64,000 bases of DNA from Burkholderiales bacterium (GTDB lineage: Bacteria > Pseudomonadota > Gammaproteobacteria > Burkholderiales > Burkholderiaceae_E): the NCBI GenBank assembly GCA_026399835.1, contig JAPLQE010000016.1:1-64000 (forward strand). The letters are read 5' to 3'. Made by a program: the position numbers and the translations under genes. Position 1 is the stretch's first letter. Each line of letters opens with the position of its first letter. Below, one piece after another: positions 46,582 to 55,962 of the stretch. The notes under the pieces were generated by a model that was given only the letters and a program-made list of their open reading frames with translations, was not told the DNA's origin and ran no database searches.

Positions 46582-48848
46582 GCGTGCCGGTGTCCGCCGG
46601 GCCGGGCCCGCTCGCGCACCGCGCGCGGGCGGCCCTCGGGGTCTGCGCCGTCGGCTGCGCGGGCTTCGTGGCCATCGGCAAGGCACCGTTCAACCTGTTC
46701 TTCTGGTGCGGCGTGATCGCGTTCTGCGTGCTCGCCGCCGCGGATCGCCGCGCGCTCGGGCGAGGCCTGCGCGAGCCGGTGGTGGTGGGCTCGCTCGCGC
46801 TCTTCGCGCTGTACGCGGCGAGCCTGCTGTGGACCGCGGCGCCCCTGCGGGCGGGCGCGTTGCAGCTCGGCAGCTATCGCGTGCTGGCGATGCCGCTGGT
46901 GTTCCTGCCGGTGCTGGTCGACCCGGTGTGGCGCGAGCGCACGCTGCGCGCGCTGCTGGTCGCGCTGGGCGTCGTGCTCGTGCTCAGCCTTGTGCAGGCG
47001 GTCCATCCGTTGCCCTTCGCGCGGGCCAGCCGGGACGAGTTCGGCATCCTCTATCGCGATGCGTACGTGTTCAGCGACCGCATCCGGCAGGCCATCCAGC
47101 TCGGCCCGCTGCTGCTCTGGGCCGCGGGCATGGCGATCTTCCATCCCGGTTCGTCGCGGCGGCTGCGCCTGGGGCTGGCGGCGGTCGCCGTCGTGACCGC
47201 GATCGACATGATGTGGCTGCTCAAGGGCCGCACCGGGACGCTGGTCGTGTCCGGCCTGCTGCTCTACCTGCTGCAGGCCCGCTTCGGCGCGCGCGGGCTG
47301 ATCGCCGCCGTCGCCGGGGTGGCGACAGTGCTCGCAGCCGGCCTGTGGATGAACGCACGGCTGGGCGAGACCCTGTCCGACATCGATGCCTATCGGCAGG
47401 CGGGCGCGAACAACGCTACCGGCGAGCGCCTCGAGATGTGGCGCAACGCCGCGCAGATGCTCGCGGATGCGCCGCTCCTGGGCGCAGGCATCGAGGCGTA
47501 TCCGGGGCTGTCCGCCGCCGCCTACGCGGCAAAGGGGCGCGTGCCGGCCGAGCTCTTCCACGACCCGCACCAGGAGTTCCTGTATGTCGGGGCCGAGCTC
47601 GGCCTCGTCGGGCTTGCGCTGCTGGTGGGCGGGCTGATCGGTATCTGGCGCATCGCGGCGCGCTTCGACGAGCGCTGGCGCTGGCTCGCGCGCGGGTTCG
47701 TCGCGATCTACGCGAGCGCGGGCCTGGCGAACTGCCTGCTGAACCTCGGCTGGACCGGCTACCTGTTCGGCCTGCTGCTCGCGCTCGTCGCCGGCCGACA
47801 TGCCCAGGCCCGCGCCGAGCAGGGCCCGGCGCGGGCCCGCTCCTTCGTCGTGGTGCGGCACGACAACCTCGGCGACGTGGCGCTCGCGCTGCCCATGGCC
47901 GGGCTGCTCAAGCGCGCGCGGCCGGACTGCACGGTGCACTTCGCGGTGCGTCGCTATGCGCAGGACGTGGCCGCGGCGTCGCGGTACGTCGACGGCGTCG
48001 TCGTCGTCACCGACGAGGCGGCGTTCGAGCGCGACCTGCGCGCGCTGCGGCCCGACGCCGTGATCTTCGCCTTCCCGTCCGCGTCGCTCGCACGCGCCGC
48101 GGCGCGCGCGGGTGTGCCGATCCGCGTGGGCACCGCGCGGCGCTGGTACCACTGGCGCTGGTGCACCCTGCGCCCGTTCGTGCGCCGCAGCGGCTCGTCG
48201 GCGCACGAGGCACAGCTCGACCTGAGGCTGCTCGCGCCCTTCGTCACGGACACCGAGGTGCCGCGCGAGGCCCTGTGGCGCCTCGCCGGGCTGGCGCCCG
48301 AGGCGCCGGATCCCCGGAGCGAGACGCCCGCGTGGCCGCTGCGCGCCGGCGTCGCCAACGTGCTGCTGCAGGTCCGTTCCAACGGCAACGGCAAGGAATG
48401 GCCGCTGCGCCACTACCTGTCACTGGTCGGGGCGCTGCCGGCCGATCGCTTCAACTTCATCGTCAACGGCACGCCCGCCGAGGGCGACGCGCTGCGCGAG
48501 GCCGCCCCCGCGCTCTTCGCGCTCCCGCAGGTCACCGACGCGACGCGCGGCTTCACCATCCCGGACCTGCTGCGCACGCTGCCGCGCATGGACGCGGTGC
48601 TGTCGAACAGCACCGGGCCGATGCATCTCGCCGCGCTCTCGGGGGCGCCGACCCTGGGGCTCTTCGTCGACCTCCCGGGCATGGACCCGGCGCGATGGGG
48701 GCCACTCGGGCCGCATGCCGGCGCGATCGTCGCGCCGCGCGAGGCCTGCGTGCGCTGTCCGCGCGGCGCCCCGGAATGCCCGTGCATGGCGGCGATCGAG
48801 GTCGGCCGCGTGGCCGACGCGCTCCAGGCGACGATCGCGCGCCGCTGA
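46578..48848 (+). CDS. Fusion of O-antigen-ligase-like membrane protein and GT9 glycosyltransferase
   Basis: A 756-residue single frame. Residues 1-410 have about ten membrane helices and the Wzy_C/O-antigen ligase blocks TGERLEMWRNAAQMLADAPL and FHDPHQEFLYVGAELGLVGL. After a short basic linker (RHAQARAEQGPARAR), residues 425-756 are a family 9 glycosyltransferase: VVVRHDNLGDVALALPMAGL, QVRSNGNGKEWPLRHY and SNSTGPMHLAALSGAPTLGL. No stop or good internal start separates them. TTG 46578 overlaps the preceding stop (TTGA); GTG 46584 is an alternative. It probably acts in lipopolysaccharide or polysaccharide assembly. Confidence 0.8.
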   Translation: MSVPVSAGPGPLAHRARAALGVCAVGCAGFVAIGKAPFNLFFWCGVIAFCVLAAADRRALGRGLREPVVVGSLALFALYAASLLWTAAPLRAGALQLGSYRVLAMPLVFLPVLVDPVWRERTLRALLVALGVVLVLSLVQAVHPLPFARASRDEFGILYRDAYVFSDRIRQAIQLGPLLLWAAGMAIFHPGSSRRLRLGLAAVAVVTAIDMMWLLKGRTGTLVVSGLLLYLLQARFGARGLIAAVAGVATVLAAGLWMNARLGETLSDIDAYRQAGANNATGERLEMWRNAAQMLADAPLLGAGIEAYPGLSAAAYAAKGRVPAELFHDPHQEFLYVGAELGLVGLALLVGGLIGIWRIAARFDERWRWLARGFVAIYASAGLANCLLNLGWTGYLFGLLLALVAGRHAQARAEQGPARARSFVVVRHDNLGDVALALPMAGLLKRARPDCTVHFAVRRYAQDVAAASRYVDGVVVVTDEAAFERDLRALRPDAVIFAFPSASLARAAARAGVPIRVGTARRWYHWRWCTLRPFVRRSGSSAHEAQLDLRLLAPFVTDTEVPREALWRLAGLAPEAPDPRSETPAWPLRAGVANVLLQVRSNGNGKEWPLRHYLSLVGALPADRFNFIVNGTPAEGDALREAAPALFALPQVTDATRGFTIPDLLRTLPRMDAVLSNSTGPMHLAALSGAPTLGLFVDLPGMDPARWGPLGPHAGAIVAPREACVRCPRGAPECPCMAAIEVGRVADALQATIARR

Positions 48849-49088
48849 CGCGGGCTGCGCCGCGGCGCGGGCTCGCCGCCGAGTCGATGCCGGGCCCGCA
48901 GCGCGCGTCGCTCCGCCCGCGCGACCCCACGGTGCGCACGCGCCGCCGCGGTGCGCTACCCTGTCGGCCCGCCCCGCCGCGGTGCCGCCCGGCGCACCGC
49001 CGAGGTGGCACGCCGCTTGCGTCGAGGGTGCTGGGCTGCGCGGGTCGGCATCGGGCCGGCCGGACGCGGCCGTCCCGGAGCATCGCCC

Positions 49089-52000
49089 TTGTCGATCCAC
49101 GTCGCGCTGAACCACGTCAGCCACTACGTCTACGACCGCCCGGTCGCCCTCGGTCCGCAAGTCGTGCGGCTGCGGCCGGCGCCGCATTCGCGCACCCGCA
49201 TCCTGTCGTACTCGATGCGGGTCGAGCCCGTGCAGCACTTCCTGAACTGGCAGCAGGATCCGCAGTCGAACTGGCTGGCGCGCCTGGTGTTCCCGGAGCG
49301 CACGCGCGAACTGCGCATCGAGATCGACCTCGTCGCCGAGATGGCGGTGTTCAACCCGTTCGACTTCTTCCTCGAGCCGCACGCCGAGCAGGTCCCGTTC
49401 GAGTACGACCCCGAGCAGCGCCACGAGCTCGCGCCCTACCTGGTCCGCATCGAGGCGACGCCGGCCTTCGCGAAGCGACTCGCGGCCGTGCCGCGCGAGC
49501 CGATGCAGACGATCGATTTCCTGGTCGCGCTGAACCAGCGCCTGCAGGAGGAGATCGCCTACCTGATCCGCATGGAGCCGGGCGTGCAGACGCCCGAGCA
49601 GACGCTGGTCAACCGCTCGGGCTCGTGCCGCGACTCGGCCTGGCTGCTGGTGCAGCTGCTTCGCCACCTCGGGCTGGCCGCACGCTTCGTGTCGGGCTAC
49701 CTCATCCAGCTCGTGCCCGACGTGAAGTCGCTCGACGGCCCCTCGGGCGCCGACCGCGACTTCACCGACCTGCACGCCTGGTGCGAGGTCTACCTGCCGG
49801 GCGCCGGCTGGGTCGGCCTGGACCCGACCTCGGGCCTGCTCGCCGGCGAGGGCCACGTGCCGGTCGCCTGCACGCCCGAGCCCTCGTCGGCGGCGCCGGT
49901 CAGCGGCCTGGTCGAACCCGCCGAATGCACGTTCACGCACACGATGACCGTGCGGCGCGCCTTCGAGGCGCCGCGCGTCACCAAGCCGTACGACGACGCG
50001 CAGTGGGCGGCGATCGACGCGCTCGGCCGTAGCGTCGACGCCGACCTGGTCGCCGGTGACGTGCGTCTGACCCAGGGTGGCGAGCCGACCTTCGTGTCGA
50101 TCGACGACCGCGACGGCGCCGAGTGGAACACCGAGGCGATGGGCCCGGACAAGCGTCGCCTCTCGGGCGAGCTGCTCGAGCGCATGGCGGCGCAGCACGG
50201 CACCCACGGGTTGCCGCACTTCGGGCAGGGCAAGTGGTACCCGGGCGAGCAGCTGCCGCGCTGGTCGCTGAACTGGTTCTGGCGCAAGGATGGCCAGCCG
50301 ATCGTCGCCGATCCGTCGATCCTCGCGTCCGAGGCGGACGGCGGCGCGTTCGGCGCGTCGCTCGACGTGGTCGACGCGGCCGGCATCGACGAGGCTCGCG
50401 AGCTGGTCGCCGGCATCGCATCGCGGCTCGGCCTCGATGCGGGGCTCGCGTTCGAGGCCTACGAGGACCCCTGGCACTTCTCGCGTCGCGAGCAGGAGCT
50501 GCCGGTCAACGTCGATCCTTCCGATTCCAGGCTCGAGGATCCGATGGAGCGCGAGCGGCTCGCTCGGGTGTTCGAGCGCGGGCTCGGCGCGCCGGTGGGC
50601 TGGATCCTGCCGATGACCCCGAACCCCGCCGCGCGCCGCGCCCCCTCCGTCGCGCAGCCCCAGCAGCTGTGGCAGGCCACCCACTGGCCGCTGCGTACCC
50701 CCCGCTGCTACCTCGCACCGGGCGACTCGGCGATCGGCTACCGGCTGCCGCTCTCGTCGTTGCCCTGGGTGGCGCCGAACGACTACCCGTGGATCCACCA
50801 GGCCGACCCGATGCAGCCCGAGGCGCCGCTGCCGCTGCACTCGGCCCTGCTGCCGGCCGGAGGGGTCTGGCCGATCCCGTCGCGCGACGGCGGCACGAAA
50901 CCGATCGACCCGACGATGGTCTCGCCGCAACCGGGCGCCCGGGCCGTGGTGTCGGCACGCACGCGCAGCGCGGCGGCCGCGGCGCAGCCGATCGGGCGCG
51001 ATGCCGCTGACGGCCAGGGCAGCGCCGCCGGCGCCGCCTACGCCGGCATCGCCCGCACCGCGCTGTGCATCGAGCCGCGCGACGGCCGGCTCTACGTGTT
51101 CATGCCGCCGGCGGCCAACCTCGACGAGTACCTGCAGCTCGTCGCAGCGGTCGAGGCGAGCGCCAAGGCGACCGGCCAGCGTGTGGTCTTCGAGGGCTAC
51201 GAGCCGCCGCGCGATCCGCGCCTCGCGGTGCTGCGCATCACGCCCGATCCGGGCGTGATCGAGGTCAACGTCGCGCCGGCATCGAGCTGGGACGAGCTCG
51301 CCTCGCGCACGACCGCGCTCTACGACGCCGCGCACCTCACCCGCCTGTCGACCGAGAAGTTCATGCTCGACGGCCGCCACATCGGCACCGGCGGGGGCAA
51401 CCATGTCGTGCTCGGCGGCGACACGCCCGCCGACTCGCCGTTCCTGCGCCGCCCCGACCTGCTGGCCAGCCTGATCGCCTGGTGGCTCGCGCATCCGTCG
51501 CTGTCCTACCTGTTCTCGGGGCTCTTCATCGGCCCGACCAGCCAGGCGCCCCGGATCGACGAGGCCCGCCACGATTCGGTCCGCGAGCTCGAGATCGCGT
51601 TCTCCGAGATCGCGCGGCTGCAGGCCCAGGGTCCGCAGGCCTGCCCGCCGTGGCTGCTCGACCGCGTGCTGCGCAACCTGCTGGTCGACGTGACCGGCAA
51701 TACCCATCGCGCCGAGTTCTGCATCGACAAGCTCTACTCGCCGGACTCGACAAGCGGGCGCCTCGGCCTGCTCGAGCTGCGCGGCTTCGAGATGCCGCCG
51801 CACGCGCGGATGAGCCTCGTGCAGATGCTGCTGCTGCGCGCGCTGGTCGCACGCTTCTGGCGCTCGCCGCTCGAGGTCTCGCGGCTGCCGCGCTGGGGCA
51901 CCGCGCTGCACGACCGCTTCATGCTGCCTTCGCACATCCGCGAGGACCTGCGCGAGGTGGTCGAGGACCTGCGCGCGCACGGCTATCCGTTCGAGCTCGA

Positions 52001-52568
52001 CTGGTTCGCGCCGCACTGGGAGTTCCGCTTTCCGAAGCTCGGCGACTTCGAGGCGGGCGGCGTGCGCGTGGACCTGCGCATGGCGCTCGAGCCCTGGCCG
52101 GTGATGGGCGAGGAGGGCGCAGCCGGGGGCACGGTGCGCTTCGTGGATGCCTCGCTCGAGCGCATCGAGCTGTCGGCGCGCGGCCTGATCGAGGGGCATC
52201 ACGCGCTCACGGTCAACGGTCGCACGGTGCCGCTGCAGCGCGTCGGGCCCGAGGGCGCGCAGGTCGGCGGCGTGCGCTACCGCGCCTGGAAGCCGTCGTC
52301 CTGCCTGCATCCGACGATCGACCCGCACGTACCGCTCGTGGTCGACCTGGTGGACACCTGGAACCGCCGGTCGATCGGGGGATGCCAGTATCATGTCGCG
52401 CATCCCGGGGGCCGCAACCACGAGACGTTCCCGGTCAATGCATACGAGGCGGAGGCGAGGCGGCTCGCGCGCTTCTTCAGGATGGGGCACACCCCCGGCG
52501 AGATGACCCCGAACGCGGCCCGGATCGATCCAGAGACCCCTTGCACGCTGGACCTGCGGCGTGCGTGA
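49089..52568 (+). CDS. Transglutaminase-like protein with DUF2126 domain
   Basis: A 1159-residue cytoplasmic protein. The N-terminal part (IHVALNHVSHYVYDRPVALG, bacterial transglutaminase N domain) leads to a transglutaminase core with Cys180 (NRSGSCRDSAWLL), His (FTDLHAWCEVYLPGAGWVGL) and Asp (LDPTSGLL). The rest is the large DUF2126 region (TQGGEPTFVSIDDRDGAEWN, WYPGEQLPRWSLNWFWRKDG, GGGNHVVLGGDTP, ELRGFEMPPHARM). TTG 49089 is preferred: it has GGAG 8 nt upstream and homologues begin here. It overlaps the ATP-grasp gene by 8 bp. This gene set is predicted to build or process peptides, but no product is known. Confidence 0.87.
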   Translation: MSIHVALNHVSHYVYDRPVALGPQVVRLRPAPHSRTRILSYSMRVEPVQHFLNWQQDPQSNWLARLVFPERTRELRIEIDLVAEMAVFNPFDFFLEPHAEQVPFEYDPEQRHELAPYLVRIEATPAFAKRLAAVPREPMQTIDFLVALNQRLQEEIAYLIRMEPGVQTPEQTLVNRSGSCRDSAWLLVQLLRHLGLAARFVSGYLIQLVPDVKSLDGPSGADRDFTDLHAWCEVYLPGAGWVGLDPTSGLLAGEGHVPVACTPEPSSAAPVSGLVEPAECTFTHTMTVRRAFEAPRVTKPYDDAQWAAIDALGRSVDADLVAGDVRLTQGGEPTFVSIDDRDGAEWNTEAMGPDKRRLSGELLERMAAQHGTHGLPHFGQGKWYPGEQLPRWSLNWFWRKDGQPIVADPSILASEADGGAFGASLDVVDAAGIDEARELVAGIASRLGLDAGLAFEAYEDPWHFSRREQELPVNVDPSDSRLEDPMERERLARVFERGLGAPVGWILPMTPNPAARRAPSVAQPQQLWQATHWPLRTPRCYLAPGDSAIGYRLPLSSLPWVAPNDYPWIHQADPMQPEAPLPLHSALLPAGGVWPIPSRDGGTKPIDPTMVSPQPGARAVVSARTRSAAAAAQPIGRDAADGQGSAAGAAYAGIARTALCIEPRDGRLYVFMPPAANLDEYLQLVAAVEASAKATGQRVVFEGYEPPRDPRLAVLRITPDPGVIEVNVAPASSWDELASRTTALYDAAHLTRLSTEKFMLDGRHIGTGGGNHVVLGGDTPADSPFLRRPDLLASLIAWWLAHPSLSYLFSGLFIGPTSQAPRIDEARHDSVRELEIAFSEIARLQAQGPQACPPWLLDRVLRNLLVDVTGNTHRAEFCIDKLYSPDSTSGRLGLLELRGFEMPPHARMSLVQMLLLRALVARFWRSPLEVSRLPRWGTALHDRFMLPSHIREDLREVVEDLRAHGYPFELDWFAPHWEFRFPKLGDFEAGGVRVDLRMALEPWPVMGEEGAAGGTVRFVDASLERIELSARGLIEGHHALTVNGRTVPLQRVGPEGAQVGGVRYRAWKPSSCLHPTIDPHVPLVVDLVDTWNRRSIGGCQYHVAHPGGRNHETFPVNAYEAEARRLARFFRMGHTPGEMTPNAARIDPETPCTLDLRRA

Positions 52569-55014
52569 CCTGCTCGCCGCGTACCCGCGCGCCGAGCCCC
52601 GCTTCGACGAGATGCTCGGGGAGGACGGCCGTCCGCGCGCGCACTGGGCGCCGCTGGTGGACATGCTCACTCGGGCCGAGCCGGCACGCATGCGCGACCG
52701 GATCGCGACCATCGAGCGCGAGATCCGCGACAGCGGGCTGACGTACAACATGTACGCCGACCCCAAGGGCGCCGAGCGTCCCTGGGCACTCGATGCGCTG
52801 CCGATGATCATCCCCGCCGACGAGTGGCCGGCGATCGAGGCGGCGGTCGCGCAGCGCGCGCACCTGCTCGATGCGGTGCTGGCCGACCTCTATGGTCCGC
52901 AGCAGCTGCTCGCCGAAGGGCTGCTGCCACCGCGGCTCGTGCTCGGCCACAGCGCGTTCCGGCGTCCCGCCTGCGGCGCCACGCCGACCGGGCGGCCCTC
53001 GCTCGTGGTCTATGCGGCCGACCTCGCCCGCTCGCCCGACGGGCGCTGGTGGGTGGTCGCCGACCGCACTCAGGCGCCCTCGGGCGCGGGCTACGCGATC
53101 GAGAACCGGCTGATCGTCTCGAGGATCTTCCCGCAGCTCTTCCGCGACCTGCACGCGCAGCGGCTCGCCGGCTTCTTCGTCGCGCTGCGCGACACGCTGC
53201 GCGACTTCGCGCCCTCGGGCGACGGCCCCCAGCTCACGGTGCTGCTCACGCCCGGGCCGTACAACGAGACCTATTCCGAGCACTCCCTGCTCGCGCGCTA
53301 CCTGGGCCTGACGCTCGTCGAGGGCAGCGACCTCGCGGTGCGCGGCGGCAAGGTCTGGCTCAAGACCGTCGAGGGCCTGCGCCGCGTGCACGCGATCCTG
53401 CGCCGCCAGGACGACGACTTCTGCGATCCGCTCGAGCTGCGCTCCGACTCCGCGCTCGGCGTACCCGGCCTGACCGACTGCGCGCGCCGCGGCAGCGTGC
53501 TGATGGCCAACGCGATCGGCTCGGGCGTGCTCGAGTCGGGCGCGATGATGGGCTTCCTGCCGCGTCTGTCCGAGCGCCTGCTCGGCGAGCCGCTGAAGAT
53601 GCCGTCGATCGCGACCTGGTGGCTCGGCGAGCCCGCCGCGCTCGCCGACGCGCTGCCGCGGATGTCGCAGCTGGTGTTCAAGCCCGCCGATCCGGTGCTG
53701 CGCGAGGAGCCGGTCTTCGGCCAGGACCTCGATGCGGCCGGCGCGCGCTCGCTCGCCGCACGGATCCGCCGTCACCCCGAAGCCTGGATCGCGCAGGAGC
53801 TGGTGCGGCTGTCGCAGGCACCGGTCTACGACCGCACGCGCCCCGGGCACCTCGGCGCGCGCGCCGTTGGACTGCGCGTGTTCGCGGTCGCCTCGCGCGG
53901 CGGCTGGACGGTGATGCCGGGCGGCCTCGCACGGGTCGCGGGCTCGCACGATGCGCGGGTCATCTCGATGCAGCGCGGCGGCGCCTCCAAGGACACCTGG
54001 GTGCTCGCCAGCGCGCCGGCCGAGGGCGCGCTCACGCTGCTGCGCTCCACCGTCGGTGCCGACGAGCTGGTGCGCAGCGGCTCGTCGACGCTGTCCTCGC
54101 GCGCCGCCGAGAACCTCTTCTGGCTCGGGCGCTACTCCGAGCGGGCCGAGGACTCGGCACGGCTGCTGCGCGTCGCGCTGCCGCGCTTCTCGGTCGACGA
54201 CGACGTCGACCGCGCCGCACAGGCCCCGCTGCTGGCGCTGGGCCGCGCGCTCGGCGTCGTCGACGACGAGGTCGAGACCGAGACCGCGCTGCTCGATTCG
54301 CTCTACGAGGCCGAGCGCATGGGCGGCCTGCGCACGACGCTGCTGCAGGTGCAGCGCGTCGCCTTCGGCCTGCGCGACCGGCTCTCGGTCGATCACTGGC
54401 GGACCATCAACCGGCTGCTGCAGGACCCGGCCTTCGACGCCTTCCGCGAGCTGCCGCAGGCGATGGGCCTGCTCGACCGCATCGTCGACGGGCTGGTCAC
54501 GCAGTCGGGCTTCGCGCTCGACGGCATGACGCGCGACACCGGCTGGCGCTTCATGTCGATCGGCCGGCGCATCGAGCGGCTGCGCGCGATCTGTGCCGCC
54601 GTCGCCTGCGCCGCCCGCGAGGGCCGCTCGGCCGGCCTCGACTGGCTGCTCGAGTTCTGCGACTCGTCGATCACCTACCGCTCGCGCTACATGGGCCAGC
54701 CCGAGTGGCTGCCCGCGCTCGACCTGGTGATCCGCGACGAGACCAATCCGCGCTCGGTCGCATTCCAGCTGCGCGGCCTGGCCGACGTGCTGGCCCGCGT
54801 GGACCACGCCCTGGCCGGTGCCGGCGCAGACCTCGCGCCCGCCGTGCTCGCGAACCTCGGGCCGCTCGAGGACGCGACCGCGCTGGTGCCCGACGCGGTC
54901 CTCGCGGCGCGGCTCGACGCGATCGCCGACGGCGCGGCCGCGCTCTCCGATCGCCTGTCGCTGCGCTTCTTCGCGCATGCCGACGAGCGCGGCCGCGCCA
55001 CGCTCGCGGCCTGA
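52561..55014 (+). CDS. Circularly permuted ATP-grasp and alpha-E domain protein
   Basis: An 817-residue protein starting at GTG 52561. The N-terminal 480 residues are the circularly permuted ATP-grasp region (DUF404/DUF407 type): LTYNMYADPKGAERPWALDA, VLGHSAFRRPACG, LTVLLTPGPYNETYSEHSLL, TWWLGEPAALADALPRM, HPEAWIAQELVRLSQAP. The C-terminal 300 residues are the helical alpha-E domain (LSSRAAENLFWLGRYSERAE, WRFMSIGRRIERLRAICAAV, QPEWLPALDLVIRDETNPRS). In other bacteria the two domains are often adjacent or fused and are predicted to ligate peptides. It is coupled to both neighbours. Confidence 0.9.
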   Translation: MRDLLAAYPRAEPRFDEMLGEDGRPRAHWAPLVDMLTRAEPARMRDRIATIEREIRDSGLTYNMYADPKGAERPWALDALPMIIPADEWPAIEAAVAQRAHLLDAVLADLYGPQQLLAEGLLPPRLVLGHSAFRRPACGATPTGRPSLVVYAADLARSPDGRWWVVADRTQAPSGAGYAIENRLIVSRIFPQLFRDLHAQRLAGFFVALRDTLRDFAPSGDGPQLTVLLTPGPYNETYSEHSLLARYLGLTLVEGSDLAVRGGKVWLKTVEGLRRVHAILRRQDDDFCDPLELRSDSALGVPGLTDCARRGSVLMANAIGSGVLESGAMMGFLPRLSERLLGEPLKMPSIATWWLGEPAALADALPRMSQLVFKPADPVLREEPVFGQDLDAAGARSLAARIRRHPEAWIAQELVRLSQAPVYDRTRPGHLGARAVGLRVFAVASRGGWTVMPGGLARVAGSHDARVISMQRGGASKDTWVLASAPAEGALTLLRSTVGADELVRSGSSTLSSRAAENLFWLGRYSERAEDSARLLRVALPRFSVDDDVDRAAQAPLLALGRALGVVDDEVETETALLDSLYEAERMGGLRTTLLQVQRVAFGLRDRLSVDHWRTINRLLQDPAFDAFRELPQAMGLLDRIVDGLVTQSGFALDGMTRDTGWRFMSIGRRIERLRAICAAVACAAREGRSAGLDWLLEFCDSSITYRSRYMGQPEWLPALDLVIRDETNPRSVAFQLRGLADVLARVDHALAGAGADLAPAVLANLGPLEDATALVPDAVLAARLDAIADGAAALSDRLSLRFFAHADERGRATLAA

Positions 55015-55018
55015 GCCC

Positions 55019-55897
55019 ATGGGCGCATCGCGCGTCGTGCACGTCGTGCACGAGACCGAATACCGCTACGACGCGCCGGTCTCGCAGTCGTGGCAGCTCG
55101 CCCACCTCGCGCCGCGCGCCTGCGCGAGGCAGCACGTGCTCGAGCACCGCCTCGCGGTGACGCCGCGCCCCGACTGGATCGACGCGCACACCGATGCGTT
55201 CGGCAACGCGGTCGCCGCCTTCGCGATCCACGCCGCGCACGAGCGTCTCGACGTCGTCGCCGAGTCGCGCATCGAGATCGCGCCGCCCCTGCACGACACC
55301 GAGGCCGCGCTGCGGCCCTTCGACCCCGCGGCCGCGCGCCGCACCAGCGGCCGCGAGGCGCTCGAGCTCGCGTCCTTCTTCGGCCCGAGCCCGCTGGTGC
55401 CGCGCTCGCGGCGGGCCGTGCACTACGCGGCGCGCAGCTTCCGGCCGGGCGTGCCCTTCATCGTCGCCCTCGACGAGCTCGCGCACCGCATCCACCGCGA
55501 CTTCGAGTTCGATGCCGAGGCCACCACCGTGACCACGCCGCTCGAGGAGGTGTTCGCCGAGCGGCGCGGGGTGTGCCAGGACTTCGCGCAGCTGATGATC
55601 GCGTGCCTGCGCGGCGTGGGCGTGCCGGCCCGCTACGTGTCCGGCTACATCCTCACCCGCCCGCCGCCGGGCAAGCCGCGGCTGGTCGGCGCCGACGCCT
55701 CGCACGCCTGGGTGTCCGCCTGGTGCCCGGGGCAGGGCTGGATCGACGTCGATCCGACCAACGACCGACGCGTCGACCAGGACTTCGTGACGCTCGGCTG
55801 GGGCCGGGACTTCTCCGACGTGACGCCGCTGCGCGGCGTGATCCTCGGCGGCGGCGCGCAGGCCCTCGAGGCGCGCGTGACGGTCACGCCCGAGTAA
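55019..55897 (+). CDS. Transglutaminase-like cysteine peptidase-fold protein
   Basis: A 292-residue protein: N domain VVHVVHETEYRYDAPVSQSW, then the transglutaminase core with Cys (AERRGVCQDFAQLMIACLRG), His (GADASHAWVSAWCPGQGWID) and Asp (DVDPTND). It is predicted to hydrolyse or transfer on amide bonds. ATG 55019 lies 4 bp after the ATP-grasp stop. As third gene of the operon it completes the conserved trio transglutaminase-DUF2126 / ATP-grasp-alpha-E / transglutaminase. Confidence 0.9.
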   Translation: MGASRVVHVVHETEYRYDAPVSQSWQLAHLAPRACARQHVLEHRLAVTPRPDWIDAHTDAFGNAVAAFAIHAAHERLDVVAESRIEIAPPLHDTEAALRPFDPAAARRTSGREALELASFFGPSPLVPRSRRAVHYAARSFRPGVPFIVALDELAHRIHRDFEFDAEATTVTTPLEEVFAERRGVCQDFAQLMIACLRGVGVPARYVSGYILTRPPPGKPRLVGADASHAWVSAWCPGQGWIDVDPTNDRRVDQDFVTLGWGRDFSDVTPLRGVILGGGAQALEARVTVTPE

Positions 55898-55920
55898 GCG
55901 AGGGCACTCGCTCCTCAGAA

Positions 55921-55962
55921 GCCGGATCGGGACGCGCAGTAGGTGTATTCGCGGCTTCTCAG
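55921..55962. repeat. 42-bp dispersed repeat, copy B, at a convergent gene end
   Basis: Same element as 11626-11667, starting GCCGGATCGGGACGCGCAG and ending TTCGCGGC-T-TCTCAG. It covers the stop of the converging CoA-ligase gene (55959-55961). AGAAGCCG (55918-55925) and CGGCTTCT (about 55951-55958) form a perfect 8-bp stem closing the element, and the stem-base difference relative to copy A is partly compensated. Confidence 0.7.

Noticed and set aside
47800-47880. A separate start for the GT9 domain, splitting the fused protein in two genes
   Set aside because: There is no in-frame ATG and no Shine-Dalgarno site in the linker. GTG codons within VVVRHDN are possible but would remove part of the first strand, so one fused gene was kept.
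48420-52811. A 1463-codon open frame antisense to the DUF2126 gene
   Set aside because: The translation is His/Arg/Ala-rich with no domain, while the opposite strand encodes a clear transglutaminase-DUF2126 protein.
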